The translations under genes and the position numbers were made by a program. This document shows, one piece after another, positions 8,718 to 18,913 of a stretch of DNA of 64,000 nt (its first letter is position 1; every line of letters starts with the position of its first letter). The stretch is from Acidithiobacillus thiooxidans ATCC 19377. GTDB taxonomy: Bacteria > Pseudomonadota > Gammaproteobacteria > Acidithiobacillales > Acidithiobacillaceae. The notes beneath the pieces were generated by a model. That model was given only the letters and a program-made list of their open reading frames with translations. It was not told the origin of the DNA and searched no databases. The stretch lies in contig NZ_CP045571.1 in assembly GCF_009662475.1 (NCBI RefSeq), positions 3,098,501 to 3,162,500 on the forward strand. Reading direction: 5' to 3'.

Positions 8718-10200
8718 GTTCCTGTTTACGGATAATGATTGGACTTTTCCACGCCTGGATGCGGTCACGGAAGCCATTGCCGTCATAGCTGCAGAAGAAC
8801 TCCATCTGGACACCTATCCCAATCAGTTGGAAGTCATCAGCGCCGAGCAGATGCTCGATGCCTACGCCTCCATCGGCCTGCCGGTCTATTACGCGCACTG
8901 GTCTTTTGGCAAACAGCGCGCCATTGAGTCGGGTCAGTACCGGCGCGGTGAAATGGGTCTGGCCTATGAACTGGTCATCAACAGTGATCCCTGCATCAGT
9001 TATCTCATGGAAGAAAACACCATGACCATGCAGACTCTGGTCATTGCCCATGCCGCTTTTGGACATAACGCCTTTTTCAAAAACAATGCCTTTTTCCGGC
9101 AATGGACAGACGCCGAAGGGATTATCGATTATCTGGCTTTCGCCCAACGCTATATTGCCCAATGCGAAGAACGCTTCGGGATGGATGCGGTGACCGATGT
9201 CCTCGACGCTGCCCATGCCATCAGTCGCAACGGCATTGACCGGGCGCGCCGCCCGCGACAGCTTTCGGCGCGGGAAGAAGAACAGCGCTGGCAGGAACGC
9301 GAACGTTATCTGGAGCAGCAGGTTCTGGAAATATGGCGAACCCTGCCCCCTGCACACACTCCCAGCACCCATTCCCCGGACATTTTCCCCTCTGAACCAC
9401 AAGAAAACCTGCTCTATTTCATTGAAAAAAATGCACCGCATCTGGAAGGCTGGAAACGGGAAATTTTGCGCATTGTCCGCAAAATCACCCAGTATCTTTA
9501 CCCGCAGGGCCAGACCAAAATCATGAATGAGGGCTTTGCCTGCTTTGTCCACTATCACATCATGCACAGCCTCCACGCCAAAGGGTTACTGACGGATGGC
9601 ACGCTGCTGGAATTTTACGCCAGCCATACGGCGGTAGTCATGCAGCCCGATTTTGATGACCGCCGTTATAGTGGTCTTAATCCCTATGCGCTGGGTTTTG
9701 CCATATTTCAGGACATCAAACGGATCTGCGTGGCGCCTACAGAGGAAGATCGGCGCTGGTTCAGTTTTGCCGGCGACCCGGACTGGCTGAAACACATTCA
9801 CTTTGCCATGCGCGAATTTCGGGATGAGAGCTTTGTTCTGCAATACCTTTCTCCCAAGGTAATGCGGGATTTACATCTGTTCTCCCTGCACAATGCGGTA
9901 GATGAAGCGACCTACCGGGTCAGCGCCATCCATGATGATGCGGGCTACCAACACCTGCGCGAAGCACTCGCCCAGCAAATTGCCGACAGTAGCCGCCCTC
10001 CGGACATTCAGGTCATCTCTGTAGACCGCTGGGGAGATCGGCAGTTACGTCTGAAACAAATGGACCAGCAAGCCCTGGATCTTGAAGAAGCCCAAAAGAC
10101 TCTGGGATATATACAGGAGCTTTGGGGTTATGACGTCCATCTGGATATTGAAGATCAGACCTTGACGGTGCCACAACCCCGACCGGATGACGAACCGTAG
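8710..10200 (+). CDS. spoVR: SpoVR-family protein
   Basis: 496 residues, typical of the SpoVR/YcgB family. Motifs include YYAHWSFGKQ near residue 57, the His-rich HAAFGHNAFFKNN near 114, and NEGFACFVHYHIMH near 273. The function is not settled; it consistently travels with PrkA and YeaH and the three form a starvation module. The start codon lies inside the end of yeaH, with GCGAGGAGA as ribosome site. After the stop the DNA turns AT-rich and carries the next NtrC-type site, so the transcription unit probably ends here, though no terminator was recognised. Confidence 0.92.
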   Translation: MSKFLFTDNDWTFPRLDAVTEAIAVIAAEELHLDTYPNQLEVISAEQMLDAYASIGLPVYYAHWSFGKQRAIESGQYRRGEMGLAYELVINSDPCISYLMEENTMTMQTLVIAHAAFGHNAFFKNNAFFRQWTDAEGIIDYLAFAQRYIAQCEERFGMDAVTDVLDAAHAISRNGIDRARRPRQLSAREEEQRWQERERYLEQQVLEIWRTLPPAHTPSTHSPDIFPSEPQENLLYFIEKNAPHLEGWKREILRIVRKITQYLYPQGQTKIMNEGFACFVHYHIMHSLHAKGLLTDGTLLEFYASHTAVVMQPDFDDRRYSGLNPYALGFAIFQDIKRICVAPTEEDRRWFSFAGDPDWLKHIHFAMREFRDESFVLQYLSPKVMRDLHLFSLHNAVDEATYRVSAIHDDAGYQHLREALAQQIADSSRPPDIQVISVDRWGDRQLRLKQMDQQALDLEEAQKTLGYIQELWGYDVHLDIEDQTLTVPQPRPDDEP

Positions 10201-10217
10201 CGCATCATTTTGATGCA

Positions 10218-10240
10218 ATGCGCACCATATTGGTGCGCAT
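10218..10240 (+). promoter_or_regulatory. NtrC-type operator upstream of the porin-glnK-amt genes
   Basis: A perfect palindrome with 10-bp arms (ATGCGCACCA and its reverse complement) around TAT. The core GCACCATATTGGTGC matches the amtB site base for base; the outer half-site bases are GCGCACC rather than TGCACC. It lies about 96 bp upstream of the predicted sigma-54 start at 10325. Confidence 0.75.
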
Positions 10241-10298
10241 GACAACTTACTCCGTCGTTAAATTTAATAATCTATTTGTTTTTTAAATGTTTTTTTCA

Positions 10299-10314
10299 TG
10301 GCATTGAATTTGCT
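10299..10314 (+). promoter_or_regulatory. Sigma-54 promoter of the porin-glnK-amt genes
   Basis: TGGCAT (10299-10304), five bases, TTGCT (10310-10314), with GG and GC 12 bp apart. The predicted start is about 10325, giving a leader of about 30 nt that includes GGGAGCG ahead of the ATG at 10356. Confidence 0.8.
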
Positions 10315-10355
10315 AAACGCTTTCTGCAACTACACTGACAGGGAGCGTTACTTCA

Positions 10356-11929
<1,574 letters not shown>

Positions 11930-11981
11930 ATTTAAACCGTCCTACAACCGCTCTTAAATTGTTAAAAGGGGGAATCACCTC

Positions 11982-13289
11982 ATGTCAGTAGCTTGGCTGA
12001 ATACGGGCGATAATGCGTGGCAGCTCACTGCCGCAACTATCGTCGGAATGCAAAGTGTTCCGGGGCTCGTGGTACTTTACGCGGGCATTGTCAAAAAGAA
12101 ATGGGCTGTCAACTCTGCTTTCATGGCCTTTTATGCTTTTGCTGCGGTAATGATCGCCTGGCTCCTCTGGGGCTACAATATGGCCTTCGGCCACCAATGG
12201 TTCTCGTTTGTCGGTATTCCGGGGCCCATAGCCAGTATGAATGATGAACTCATGCAAACGGTCTTCCCGACCAGCGGCTCTACTGCGGCCATGCCGATGG
12301 CGACGATGGTGTATTTTCAGTTTGTCTTCGCTGCAATTACCTTGGTCATCATGGCGGGGGCCTTTTTGGGCCGCATGAGTTTCAAGGCCTGGATGATTTT
12401 TGTGCCCCTGTGGCTGACTTTCTCCTACACGGTTGGCGCCTTCAGTCTTTGGGGTGGCGGCTTCCTCTCAACGATGGGTGTTATCGACTATTCCGGTGGA
12501 TACGTCATCCATTTGTCTGCAGGTATTGCCGGATTTGTCGGTGCGGCAGTGATTGGTCCCCGTCTTGCCCGGGATCGTGAAAACTTCCAGCCCAACAACG
12601 TGCTGTTGATGCTGGTTGGTGCCGGTATTCTCTGGCTCGGCTGGAACGGCTTTAACGGCGGCGATCCTTATGCTGCCAGCCGCGATGCCGGTGCTGCCGT
12701 CCTCAATACCAACGTAGCTACTGCCATGAGTGTGTTGACATGGACGGTCATGGATATTTTTTACTTCAAAAAACCAGCAGTAATTGGCGCCGTTCAAGGG
12801 ATGATTACCGGACTGGTCGCAATTACCCCGGCCGCTGGTGTGGTAGACGGATATGGTGCTATTGCCATTGGCATCGCTTCCGGCATTATCCCCTGGATCA
12901 GTATGAATATTGTCGGTAAAACCGCACTGTTCCGTAAAGTGGATGACACGCTCGGCGTATTCCACACCCACGCTGTAGCCGGGGTACTGGGCGGCATTAT
13001 GGTGGGCTTGCTCGCCACCAAGGAAGGCTGTAAAGCATACGGACTCAGCAACCCAGGAGGTGCCCTTACTGACGGTAACTGGCATCAGGTCTGGCTGCAG
13101 ATTATTGGCGCAGCATTTATCATCGCCCTGAATATCGTCGTCACTTATATTCTTCTGAAGCTGATCAGCCTGGTGGTACCGCTGCGCATGTCTGAAGAAG
13201 AGCTGATGATTGGTGATGATGCCATTCATGGTGAAGAAGCCTATGCTTTCTATGGTGATGGTGAACGGCGTCCGGTGACGGGTGACTGA
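11982..13289 (+). CDS. amt: Ammonium transporter (Amt family), second copy
   Basis: 435 residues without a cleavable signal peptide; it begins directly with the first helix ([29 protein letters not shown]). The pore histidines are in [10 protein letters not shown] and [10 protein letters not shown]. It is clearly divergent from the first channel, so the two are old paralogues rather than a recent duplication. The C-terminal tail is acidic ([19 protein letters not shown]), as in GlnK-interacting channels. The ribosome site is AAAGGGGG. A strong terminator follows. Confidence 0.94.
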   Translation: MSVAWLNTGDNAWQLTAATIVGMQSVPGLVVLYAGIVKKKWAVNSAFMAFYAFAAVMIAWLLWGYNMAFGHQWFSFVGIPGPIASMNDELMQTVFPTSGSTAAMPMATMVYFQFVFAAITLVIMAGAFLGRMSFKAWMIFVPLWLTFSYTVGAFSLWGGGFLSTMGVIDYSGGYVIHLSAGIAGFVGAAVIGPRLARDRENFQPNNVLLMLVGAGILWLGWNGFNGGDPYAASRDAGAAVLNTNVATAMSVLTWTVMDIFYFKKPAVIGAVQGMITGLVAITPAAGVVDGYGAIAIGIASGIIPWISMNIVGKTALFRKVDDTLGVFHTHAVAGVLGGIMVGLLATKEGCKAYGLSNPGGALTDGNWHQVWLQIIGAAFIIALNIVVTYILLKLISLVVPLRMSEEELMIGDDAIHGEEAYAFYGDGERRPVTGD

Positions 13290-13324
13290 AGCTATCTGGT
13301 AAAACTTTAGGAATAAGTACTATA

Positions 13325-13347
13325 CGGCGGGAAACCGCCGTTTTTTT
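13325..13347 (+). terminator. Rho-independent terminator after glnK-amt
   Basis: Stem CGGCGG/CCGCCG (13325-13330, 13335-13340) with loop GAAA and seven T residues. It closes the porin-glnK-amt unit and shows that a GTG at 13348 cannot be the start of the next gene's normal transcript. Confidence 0.92.
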
Positions 13348-13401
13348 GTGCTCATGCAAAAAAACAAAATTAGACTAATTAAATTAAGTGAGATTATCCA
13401 A

Positions 13402-15204
13402 ATGAACAGCCTTAAAACGGACGCCATGAATCAGGAATCTATCATCAGTCGCCTGCAACATCTCACGCGGATTTACGATTTCGGCGCTTTCTTTGAAGAA
13501 ACTGCAGCACTGGCTGCGGAACAATTGCAGGCCGAAGGGGCCGCCTTCATTGTTCGTGAAGGAAATAATTTACGTTATTTATTTTTTCATGGCTTGCCGT
13601 CCGCTTATGCGGAGTTAGCCAGCCATGTTTTTCCCGATAATCAGGGCATCAGTGGCCGGGCCATTCAACTGGATCAGGCAGTATTTGTAGACAATTATCC
13701 TGCAGACTCCTCGGCCATGCCTGAATATATCGCTACTGGATTAAAAGCCAGTCTGGTCATCCCGGTGCATGGTCCCGAAGGAAGCAATGGCATTCTTGCC
13801 ATTTCCTGGTTTACCGCCAATATTCCAGTAATCACCGAAGCGCAGTTGCAGCTCGCCCAACTGCTTGCCGACATGCTTGGCGCAGCATGGTACCGCATGG
13901 GCATGGAGCTGCACCTGGAGCATATTGCCACTCGGGATGCGCTCACGGGCGTCCCCAACCGCTATCAACTGGAGGAAAGACTCCAAACCGCCTGTGCCCG
14001 TGCACAACGTGACCAGCGCACTTTGGCCCTGGTCCTGCTGGATATTGACGGCTTCAAGGAAGTTAATGACAACCTGGGGCACCAGGCTGGAGACCGGCTC
14101 TTGCGCGAAATCGTGACGCGTCTTCAAGACGTATTGCGCGCCAGTGACACTATTGTTCGCCTGGCCGGGGATGAATTTCTATTACTCCTCGAAAATCTGC
14201 ATAGTCGTCGGGATCTGGAAGATATTTTACAACGCGTGCTGATTGCCCTGAATATTCGTATGGGTGTTGATCACCAGCAGATCCGCATCACTGCCAGTGC
14301 CGGAGTCACTACTTATCCACATGATGAAGTTCCCGTCCTGGAGCTTATTCATCACGCCGATCAGGCGGTCTACCGAGCCAAGAGCCAGGGAGGCAACTGC
14401 TGGGTTTATTATGATCATGACGATGACGAACGCCGCCGCAGCGCACAACGCTTGCGCGGCGAGCTGGAGCGCGCATTAAAACAGAAAGAGTTTGTTTTAT
14501 ACTGGCAACCCATCATCGACTTGCATACGGGTCAGTGTGTCGCTGCAGAAGCACTGATTCGTTGGCAGCATCCCGAAAGGGGCCTGCTACTGCCCGCCAG
14601 TTTCATGGATATTGCCGAAAACTCTCCGGCCATGCAGCGGATTGGTGCCTGGGTCACTCAGGAAGCTTGCCGACAGGGAAATCAATGGGCAGAACAGGGT
14701 TTCCTGCTCGACATTCAAATCAACCTGTCCGCCCGCCAGATTGAGAATCATCGACTTTGCGAAGAACTGCGCGCGAATCTGAACACGTGCCCGGCACTAC
14801 TTCCAGAACGGGTCTGCCTGGAACTCGTCGAAAGAATTGCCTTACGGGACATTGGCAAAACCTCACGATTAATCCAGGACTGTCAGAGCCTGGGGGTGAG
14901 ATTTGCACTGGACGACTTCGGGACTGGTCCTGCGGCCCTGCAATATCTGCTTGAACTTGGATGTAACCAGATCAAGATTGACCATACTTTTGTTATTCCC
15001 ATGACACGCAGCCAGCGTCATCAGGATATGGTCCGCGCCATGATACAAATGGCGCATGCCTTGGGTGTTTCCGTGACCGCCGAGGGGATTGAAGATGAAA
15101 TCACCCTGCAACTTTTGCAGACCAGCGGAGCGGATCGTGGTCAGGGTTACCACATTGCCCGACCAATGCCTGCACAGGAAACGGTCGCTTATATACAAAA
15201 GTAG
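13402..15204 (+). CDS. GAF-GGDEF-EAL cyclic-di-GMP protein
   Basis: About 600 residues from ATG 13402 (AAGTGAG lies 15 bases upstream; ATG 13426 is an alternative). Domains: GAF at about 15-165, GGDEF at about 170-330, EAL at about 345-595. The cyclase motif is AGDEF instead of GGDEF, a form seen in active enzymes; the product-inhibition site RASD sits five residues before it. The EAL side keeps EALIRW, NLSARQ, the acidic LELVER, DDFGTG, KID and AEGIED, so it should be a competent phosphodiesterase. The GAF domain would sense a small ligand or redox change. Separated from the ammonium genes by a terminator, it probably has its own promoter in the AT-rich stretch before 13402. Confidence 0.88.
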   Translation: MNSLKTDAMNQESIISRLQHLTRIYDFGAFFEETAALAAEQLQAEGAAFIVREGNNLRYLFFHGLPSAYAELASHVFPDNQGISGRAIQLDQAVFVDNYPADSSAMPEYIATGLKASLVIPVHGPEGSNGILAISWFTANIPVITEAQLQLAQLLADMLGAAWYRMGMELHLEHIATRDALTGVPNRYQLEERLQTACARAQRDQRTLALVLLDIDGFKEVNDNLGHQAGDRLLREIVTRLQDVLRASDTIVRLAGDEFLLLLENLHSRRDLEDILQRVLIALNIRMGVDHQQIRITASAGVTTYPHDEVPVLELIHHADQAVYRAKSQGGNCWVYYDHDDDERRRSAQRLRGELERALKQKEFVLYWQPIIDLHTGQCVAAEALIRWQHPERGLLLPASFMDIAENSPAMQRIGAWVTQEACRQGNQWAEQGFLLDIQINLSARQIENHRLCEELRANLNTCPALLPERVCLELVERIALRDIGKTSRLIQDCQSLGVRFALDDFGTGPAALQYLLELGCNQIKIDHTFVIPMTRSQRHQDMVRAMIQMAHALGVSVTAEGIEDEITLQLLQTSGADRGQGYHIARPMPAQETVAYIQK

Positions 15205-15234
15205 AATAACGGACTATAAAAATTCAGCTTTGCA

Positions 15235-15243
15235 GGGTGGCTG
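15235..15243. repeat. Left 9-bp target-site duplication of the IS256 element
   Basis: GGGTGGCTG directly abuts the left inverted repeat and is repeated exactly at 16659-16667. Nine bases is the length IS256-family transposases produce. Confidence 0.93.
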
Positions 15244-16658
15244 GAGCTATGCTCGAAAGTGGTGTACGGGCGCGTTACAACTGGCTTGAATGAGGTGGCG
15301 TACTGTTGCTACAAAGGGTTTCCGACTCAAAGAGCAACATAAGGAGTACGCCGTGGAAAAGAATACCGTAATAGCAGGTGGGATGGGAGAGTTGGGTCTG
15401 GGCATTGAAGGGATACTTCGACGCGCGGCACGCTCTCTGATTGAGCAGGCCATAGAGGCAGAGGTGGCGGTATTGCTGGAAGAATTTGCGACGGTGCGGA
15501 TGGTTGATGGGCGTCAGGCGGTCGTGCGTAATGGGCATCTGCCGGAGCGCGAGATCATGACCGCTCTGGGTCCGGTACCCGTCAAAGTACCCAAGGTGCG
15601 GGACCGCTCAGGATCGGGGATCAAATTCAATTCGGTACTGGCGCCTCCGTATGTACGCAAATCACGAACAGTAGCCGCTACAGTACCTTGGCTCTATCTG
15701 CATGGGGTGTCTTCCGGCCACATGCAGGAAGCCCTTTCCATTTTGCTGGGTGATGAGGCCAAGGGACTTTCACCTGCGGTGTTGGGACGTCTCAAGGCGG
15801 AGTGGGCGCAAGAGTATGCCCATTGGCAACACCGCTCCCTACAGGGAAAGCGCTATGCTTACTGGTGGGTAGACGGTATTTATACGAACCTCCGTGCGGA
15901 GGAGGATCCGCGTATCTGCCTGCTGGTGATTATCGGCGTGACGGCAGAGGGCAAGAAAGAGCTGGTCAGTGTCAGTGACGGCCTGCGCGAATCCAAAGCT
16001 TCCTGGCTGGAGATTCTGCGTGACCTGCAGGCGCGCGGTCTGGAGGCGGCCCCTTTGCTCGCCATTGGGGATGGTGCCATGGGGTTTTGGGCCGCACTGG
16101 ATGAAGCCTATCCCGAAACTGGTCAGCAACGCTGCTGGGTGCATAAGACCGCCAACATTCTCAACGAACTTCCCAAAGCCCAACAGAGCAAAGCCAAGGC
16201 AGCGTTGCAGGAAATCTGGATGGCCGCCAATCGCCAGGCTGCGGAAAAAGCACTGGACGTGTTTGTGCGCAATTACCAGGCAAAGTATCCCAAGGCCGTG
16301 GCTAAACTGGAAAAAGATCGGGCTGAATTGCTCGCTTTCTATGATTTTCCAGCCGAACACTGGCGGCATATCCGGACCACCAATGCCATTGAGTCCACCT
16401 TCGCTACGGTACGCCACCGGACTACCCGGACGAAGAACTGTGTATCACGCAGCAGCTTTCTGGGATTGGGTTTCAAGATGCTGCAGCAGGCTGAAAAACG
16501 CTGGATTGGGATTTATGCTCCAGAGAAAGTCCTGCAGCTTTTTGCAGGGGTGAAATTTATCGATGGCTTACCGGCTAACCTCACCCTGCCGGATGATCAA
16601 CAGACCGCCGCCTGATCTATGTCAGAAAATGCTCATACACCAGATTTGACTATAGCTC
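15244..16658 (+). mobile_element. Complete IS256-family insertion sequence (1415 bp)
   Basis: Imperfect terminal inverted repeats of about 28 bp: the left end begins GAGCTATGCTCGAAAGTGGT, and the right end read on the other strand begins GAGCTATAGTCAAATCTGGT. A single transposase gene fills the element. A 9-bp direct duplication flanks it. It is inserted between the end of the GAF-GGDEF-EAL gene and the convergent small GTPase gene, clipping the last codons of the GTPase. All parts needed for transposition look intact, and the perfect duplication suggests a fairly recent insertion. Confidence 0.93.
15353..16615 (+). CDS. IS256-family (mutator-type) transposase
   Basis: 420 residues from GTG 15353, chosen because AAGGAG lies seven bases upstream; an ATG at 15290 is in frame but has no ribosome site. 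DDE catalytic residues are visible in WWVDGIYTNL, LAIGDGAMGFW and TTNAIESTFATVRHRT, and the conserved CWVHKTANI lies between the second Asp and the Glu. This is the mutator (MULE-like) transposase fold, which moves DNA by a copy-out/paste-in route. No frameshift or internal stop is present. Confidence 0.94.
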   Translation: MEKNTVIAGGMGELGLGIEGILRRAARSLIEQAIEAEVAVLLEEFATVRMVDGRQAVVRNGHLPEREIMTALGPVPVKVPKVRDRSGSGIKFNSVLAPPYVRKSRTVAATVPWLYLHGVSSGHMQEALSILLGDEAKGLSPAVLGRLKAEWAQEYAHWQHRSLQGKRYAYWWVDGIYTNLRAEEDPRICLLVIIGVTAEGKKELVSVSDGLRESKASWLEILRDLQARGLEAAPLLAIGDGAMGFWAALDEAYPETGQQRCWVHKTANILNELPKAQQSKAKAALQEIWMAANRQAAEKALDVFVRNYQAKYPKAVAKLEKDRAELLAFYDFPAEHWRHIRTTNAIESTFATVRHRTTRTKNCVSRSSFLGLGFKMLQQAEKRWIGIYAPEKVLQLFAGVKFIDGLPANLTLPDDQQTAA

Positions 16659-17205
16659 GGGTGGCTGCCAACACCATTTCATCCAGCAGCATACGCAAAA
16701 GTGCAAAAACCTCATCAGGGTCTTGCGCATCCGTAGTCGTCAGGCGCAAGCGAAGATCACCATGTCGCAAGTAGGGCGGCATTTTAAGAATGTCTCGCTC
16801 ATCCAAAGACAGCTTATTAAGGGCTACGACGACAACGGCCCGATTCAGATAAGGCAGGATCTTGTCCAGATAGAGGTGAATTACAGCGATGGGATTAGGA
16901 CGTTTGGCGTCCACCAGGACAACCAGCCCGTCGGTATTTTTGCCTAGAATTTCCCACATAAACTGAAACCGTTCCTGCCCGGGAATGGCGTATATATGCA
17001 AGCGATAATCAGTTTTTGGGCAGGTAATCACCCCATAATCCATAGCCACCGTGGTAGTTTTTTTCTTTTCCGAAGGCAGCGCATCTGAGTACTTGGCATC
17101 CGTACTCAGCATGTTTTCACCGAAAATGGATTGTAGGGCGGTCGTTTTACCAGAACCAACATGCCCCGCAATAATAACCTTTTTTTCTATGGGAGCGTCA
17201 TTCAT
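16633..17205 (-). CDS. Small Ras-like GTPase, C-terminus rewritten by the IS insertion
   Basis: 190 residues. The P-loop is GHVGSGKTT at about residue 14; the switch II region is AIPGQERF instead of the usual DTAGQE; the base-specificity motif is NKLS instead of NKxD, so nucleotide preference is uncertain. It resembles the small MglA/Cvn-type GTP-binding proteins of bacteria. The final codons (RAIVKSGV) and the stop come from the inverted repeat of the adjoining IS256 element. Removing the element and one duplication copy restores an ending of Leu-Gln-Ser-stop. The catalytic core is untouched, so the protein probably still works. Confidence 0.75.
   Translation of the reverse strand: MNDAPIEKKVIIAGHVGSGKTTALQSIFGENMLSTDAKYSDALPSEKKKTTTVAMDYGVITCPKTDYRLHIYAIPGQERFQFMWEILGKNTDGLVVLVDAKRPNPIAVIHLYLDKILPYLNRAVVVVALNKLSLDERDILKMPPYLRHGDLRLRLTTTDAQDPDEVFALLRMLLDEMVLAATRAIVKSGV
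16659..16667. repeat. Right 9-bp target-site duplication of the IS256 element
   Basis: GGGTGGCTG, identical to 15235-15243. This copy lies inside the coding sequence of the minus-strand GTPase gene. Confidence 0.93.
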
Positions 17206-17375
17206 AAATTCATGATTCCATTCGCGACATCAATCAGTTAAAACTAATTTTTTTGCAATATACTACAAGCATAATCATTCGTATAGCCTACCAAGGCCTG
17301 GCGTTAATCAGCGCCTTAGTGGCAACTTTGCTTTTTACCTGCTTTATCTCGGTAAATTTGTCCGTTAACCGTATA

Positions 17376-17762
17376 TTATGGCTTGCTAATAGCCTGCCCT
17401 ACATAACGCCCCATCCAGTGTTCTATTTGCTGAACTTCCTGAAGATGCCCATAGAGGCCAATGCGTGCTGAAAATTTGGTCACTGCAGCACCCTTGGATG
17501 TGAGATTAATAAGAACAGCATTACCCTCAGAATCATAGCCATGGACTTCCACGGTGGTCGGGCTGATTTGTTTAGCTCCGGTAAATTGCATGCCTGCCTG
17601 GGGCAAGGCCTTTTCTGCAGCCGCCGTGACCACCGCCAGTGAAGCCGGATAATACGTATAATAAGGCACCGGATTGACTTGCGGGGCCCAATTGGCCGTA
17701 CAACCGCTCAGCCCCAGAGCCAAGACCACAGACACCGTCGCAAGGCGTGACGAAAAAGACAT
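17376..17762 (-). CDS. Small lipoprotein, unknown function
   Basis: 128 residues from the ATG at 17762, chosen because GGAGG lies just upstream and the signal peptide then starts correctly; an in-frame upstream start would bury it. The lipobox LALGLSGC places the modified Cys at about residue 22. The mature part (~105 residues) has short beta-strands (SPTTVEVHGYDSEGNAVLINL) and resembles small DUF3568-type lipoproteins of beta- and gammaproteobacteria. The gap of 170 bp to the GTPase start contains no gene. Confidence 0.65.
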   Translation of the reverse strand: MSFSSRLATVSVVLALGLSGCTANWAPQVNPVPYYTYYPASLAVVTAAAEKALPQAGMQFTGAKQISPTTVEVHGYDSEGNAVLINLTSKGAAVTKFSARIGLYGHLQEVQQIEHWMGRYVGQAISKP

Positions 17763-17917
17763 AAATTTCCTCCAAAAACAGCAGACATTAATCAGAATGA
17801 TCGTTTGATGTACAATATACCCGAAATTTCCGGGGAACAATGCTCTATCTGCCATGCCTCGCTTTTCACCACACTTCTGCTGTAGGCACTTGGCTACAGT
17901 GGCATAACCCTGTAATT

Positions 17918-17947
17918 TTGTCCCATAATGCTGGCTTGGCCTATTAT
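17918..17947 (+). promoter_or_regulatory. Possible sigma-70 promoter of the glycine-zipper lipoprotein gene
   Basis: TTGTCC (17918-17923), 18-bp spacer, TATTAT (17942-17947). It lies 30 bp before the ATG at 17977, which has GAGGAG as ribosome site. Confidence 0.5.
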
Positions 17948-17976
17948 GATTAAACGCTTAGAGGAGCTGAACACTC

Positions 17977-18351
17977 ATGAAAACTGCTAAATGGTTGATA
18001 GCTGCTGCTTTCCCGTTGATACTGGCGGGCTGTGCAAATAATCCTTATGCCAGCAATGGTACGACGGCCAATACAGCCGGTGGTTCCCTGCTCGGTGCCG
18101 TAGCTGGCGCGGTCATTGGCAACCAGACCGGTTCACCTCTGGCGGGTGCTGCGATCGGCGCAGGTCTGGGGGGATTGGCAGGTTATGGCCTTTCCAAGCA
18201 GCAGGAACAAGCCCCGGCCCCGCAACCCGGGTATTACGCAGCTCCCCAGGGCAGTGTCCCCTGTCCGGCAGGTTATGTGTGCAATCCAACAGCACCCCAG
18301 TATCAACAGCCTCCGGCCTGCCCAGCGGGTTACACCTGCACACCGCGCTAG
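17977..18351 (+). CDS. Glycine-zipper outer-membrane lipoprotein (SlyB / 17-kDa antigen type)
   Basis: 124 residues. Lipobox LILAGC puts the lipidated Cys at about residue 19. A glycine-zipper region follows (GGSLLGAVAGAVIGNQTGSP then GAAIGAGLGGLAGYGL), a hairpin that inserts in membranes. The C-terminal tail is rich in Pro, Gln and Cys, with a near-repeat (PCPAGYVCNPTAPQ and ACPAGYTCTPR). The tail cysteines could form disulphides in the periplasm. The next gene begins five bases after the stop, so the two are probably co-transcribed. Confidence 0.78.
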   Translation: MKTAKWLIAAAFPLILAGCANNPYASNGTTANTAGGSLLGAVAGAVIGNQTGSPLAGAAIGAGLGGLAGYGLSKQQEQAPAPQPGYYAAPQGSVPCPAGYVCNPTAPQYQQPPACPAGYTCTPR

Positions 18352-18355
18352 ACTT

Positions 18356-18913
18356 ATGTCTGTAGCACCGATGAATAATCCGTCCGCAATGCCCGCCATA
18401 GAACATATCGGCGGGCATCTTGAGGGTGGAAAAACCCTCGACAAGTACCCTCTCGCCCTGCCGGGCATCATTCTCAGTTCGGGCGAGGGCAGCATTCGCA
18501 GTTATCAGTTTCATCCGCAGGAAGAGGGCGTTCCTGTCACGCCACTCATTTGCCAAAGCATGGAGCCGCTACCGAGCGGAACCGATGCAGATTTGCTGGT
18601 CCGGCAGGGACACATTGTGGCGGTACGTCTGGCTGATGCCAATATTGCCTTGCATCCGGAAATTTTGCGGAAATCGGCCATTCGCGAAGTATTGCAGCGC
18701 GAATGGCTACTTTCGGTATTTCTTTTTGGTCCAGTTGCCGGAGTGTTTCTGGTCAACCTGATTTTTGGGATGCCCACATTTTTATGGTGGACAGCGTTGG
18801 GGGTCCTGATATTTTCCTGTCTGATCATGGGAATTCTGATCAGAAACGATTTACGTAAATTGCAAAACTGGGTGGACGAATTACATAAGCTAGCCAAAGA
18901 GCAGGGCACTTAG
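18356..18913 (+). CDS. Unknown protein with a two-helix membrane anchor
   Basis: About 185 residues from ATG 18356. No good ribosome site precedes this ATG or the next (18371), so the start is uncertain and may depend on coupling to the lipoprotein gene five bases upstream. The N-terminal ~115 residues are soluble (LPGIILSSGEGSIRSYQFHP). Two hydrophobic helices follow (LLSVFLFGPVAGVFLVNLIF and FLWWTALGVLIFSCLIMGIL), then a charged coiled tail (RNDLRKLQNWVDELHKLAKE). I do not recognise the family. It converges with the FtsI-like gene with a 4-base overlap. Confidence 0.55.
   Translation: MSVAPMNNPSAMPAIEHIGGHLEGGKTLDKYPLALPGIILSSGEGSIRSYQFHPQEEGVPVTPLICQSMEPLPSGTDADLLVRQGHIVAVRLADANIALHPEILRKSAIREVLQREWLLSVFLFGPVAGVFLVNLIFGMPTFLWWTALGVLIFSCLIMGILIRNDLRKLQNWVDELHKLAKEQGT

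Noticed and set aside
9592-9612. TGGCACG sequence inside spoVR as a sigma-54 promoter
   Set aside because: The GC of the -12 element is missing at the required 12-bp distance, and the site is within coding sequence.
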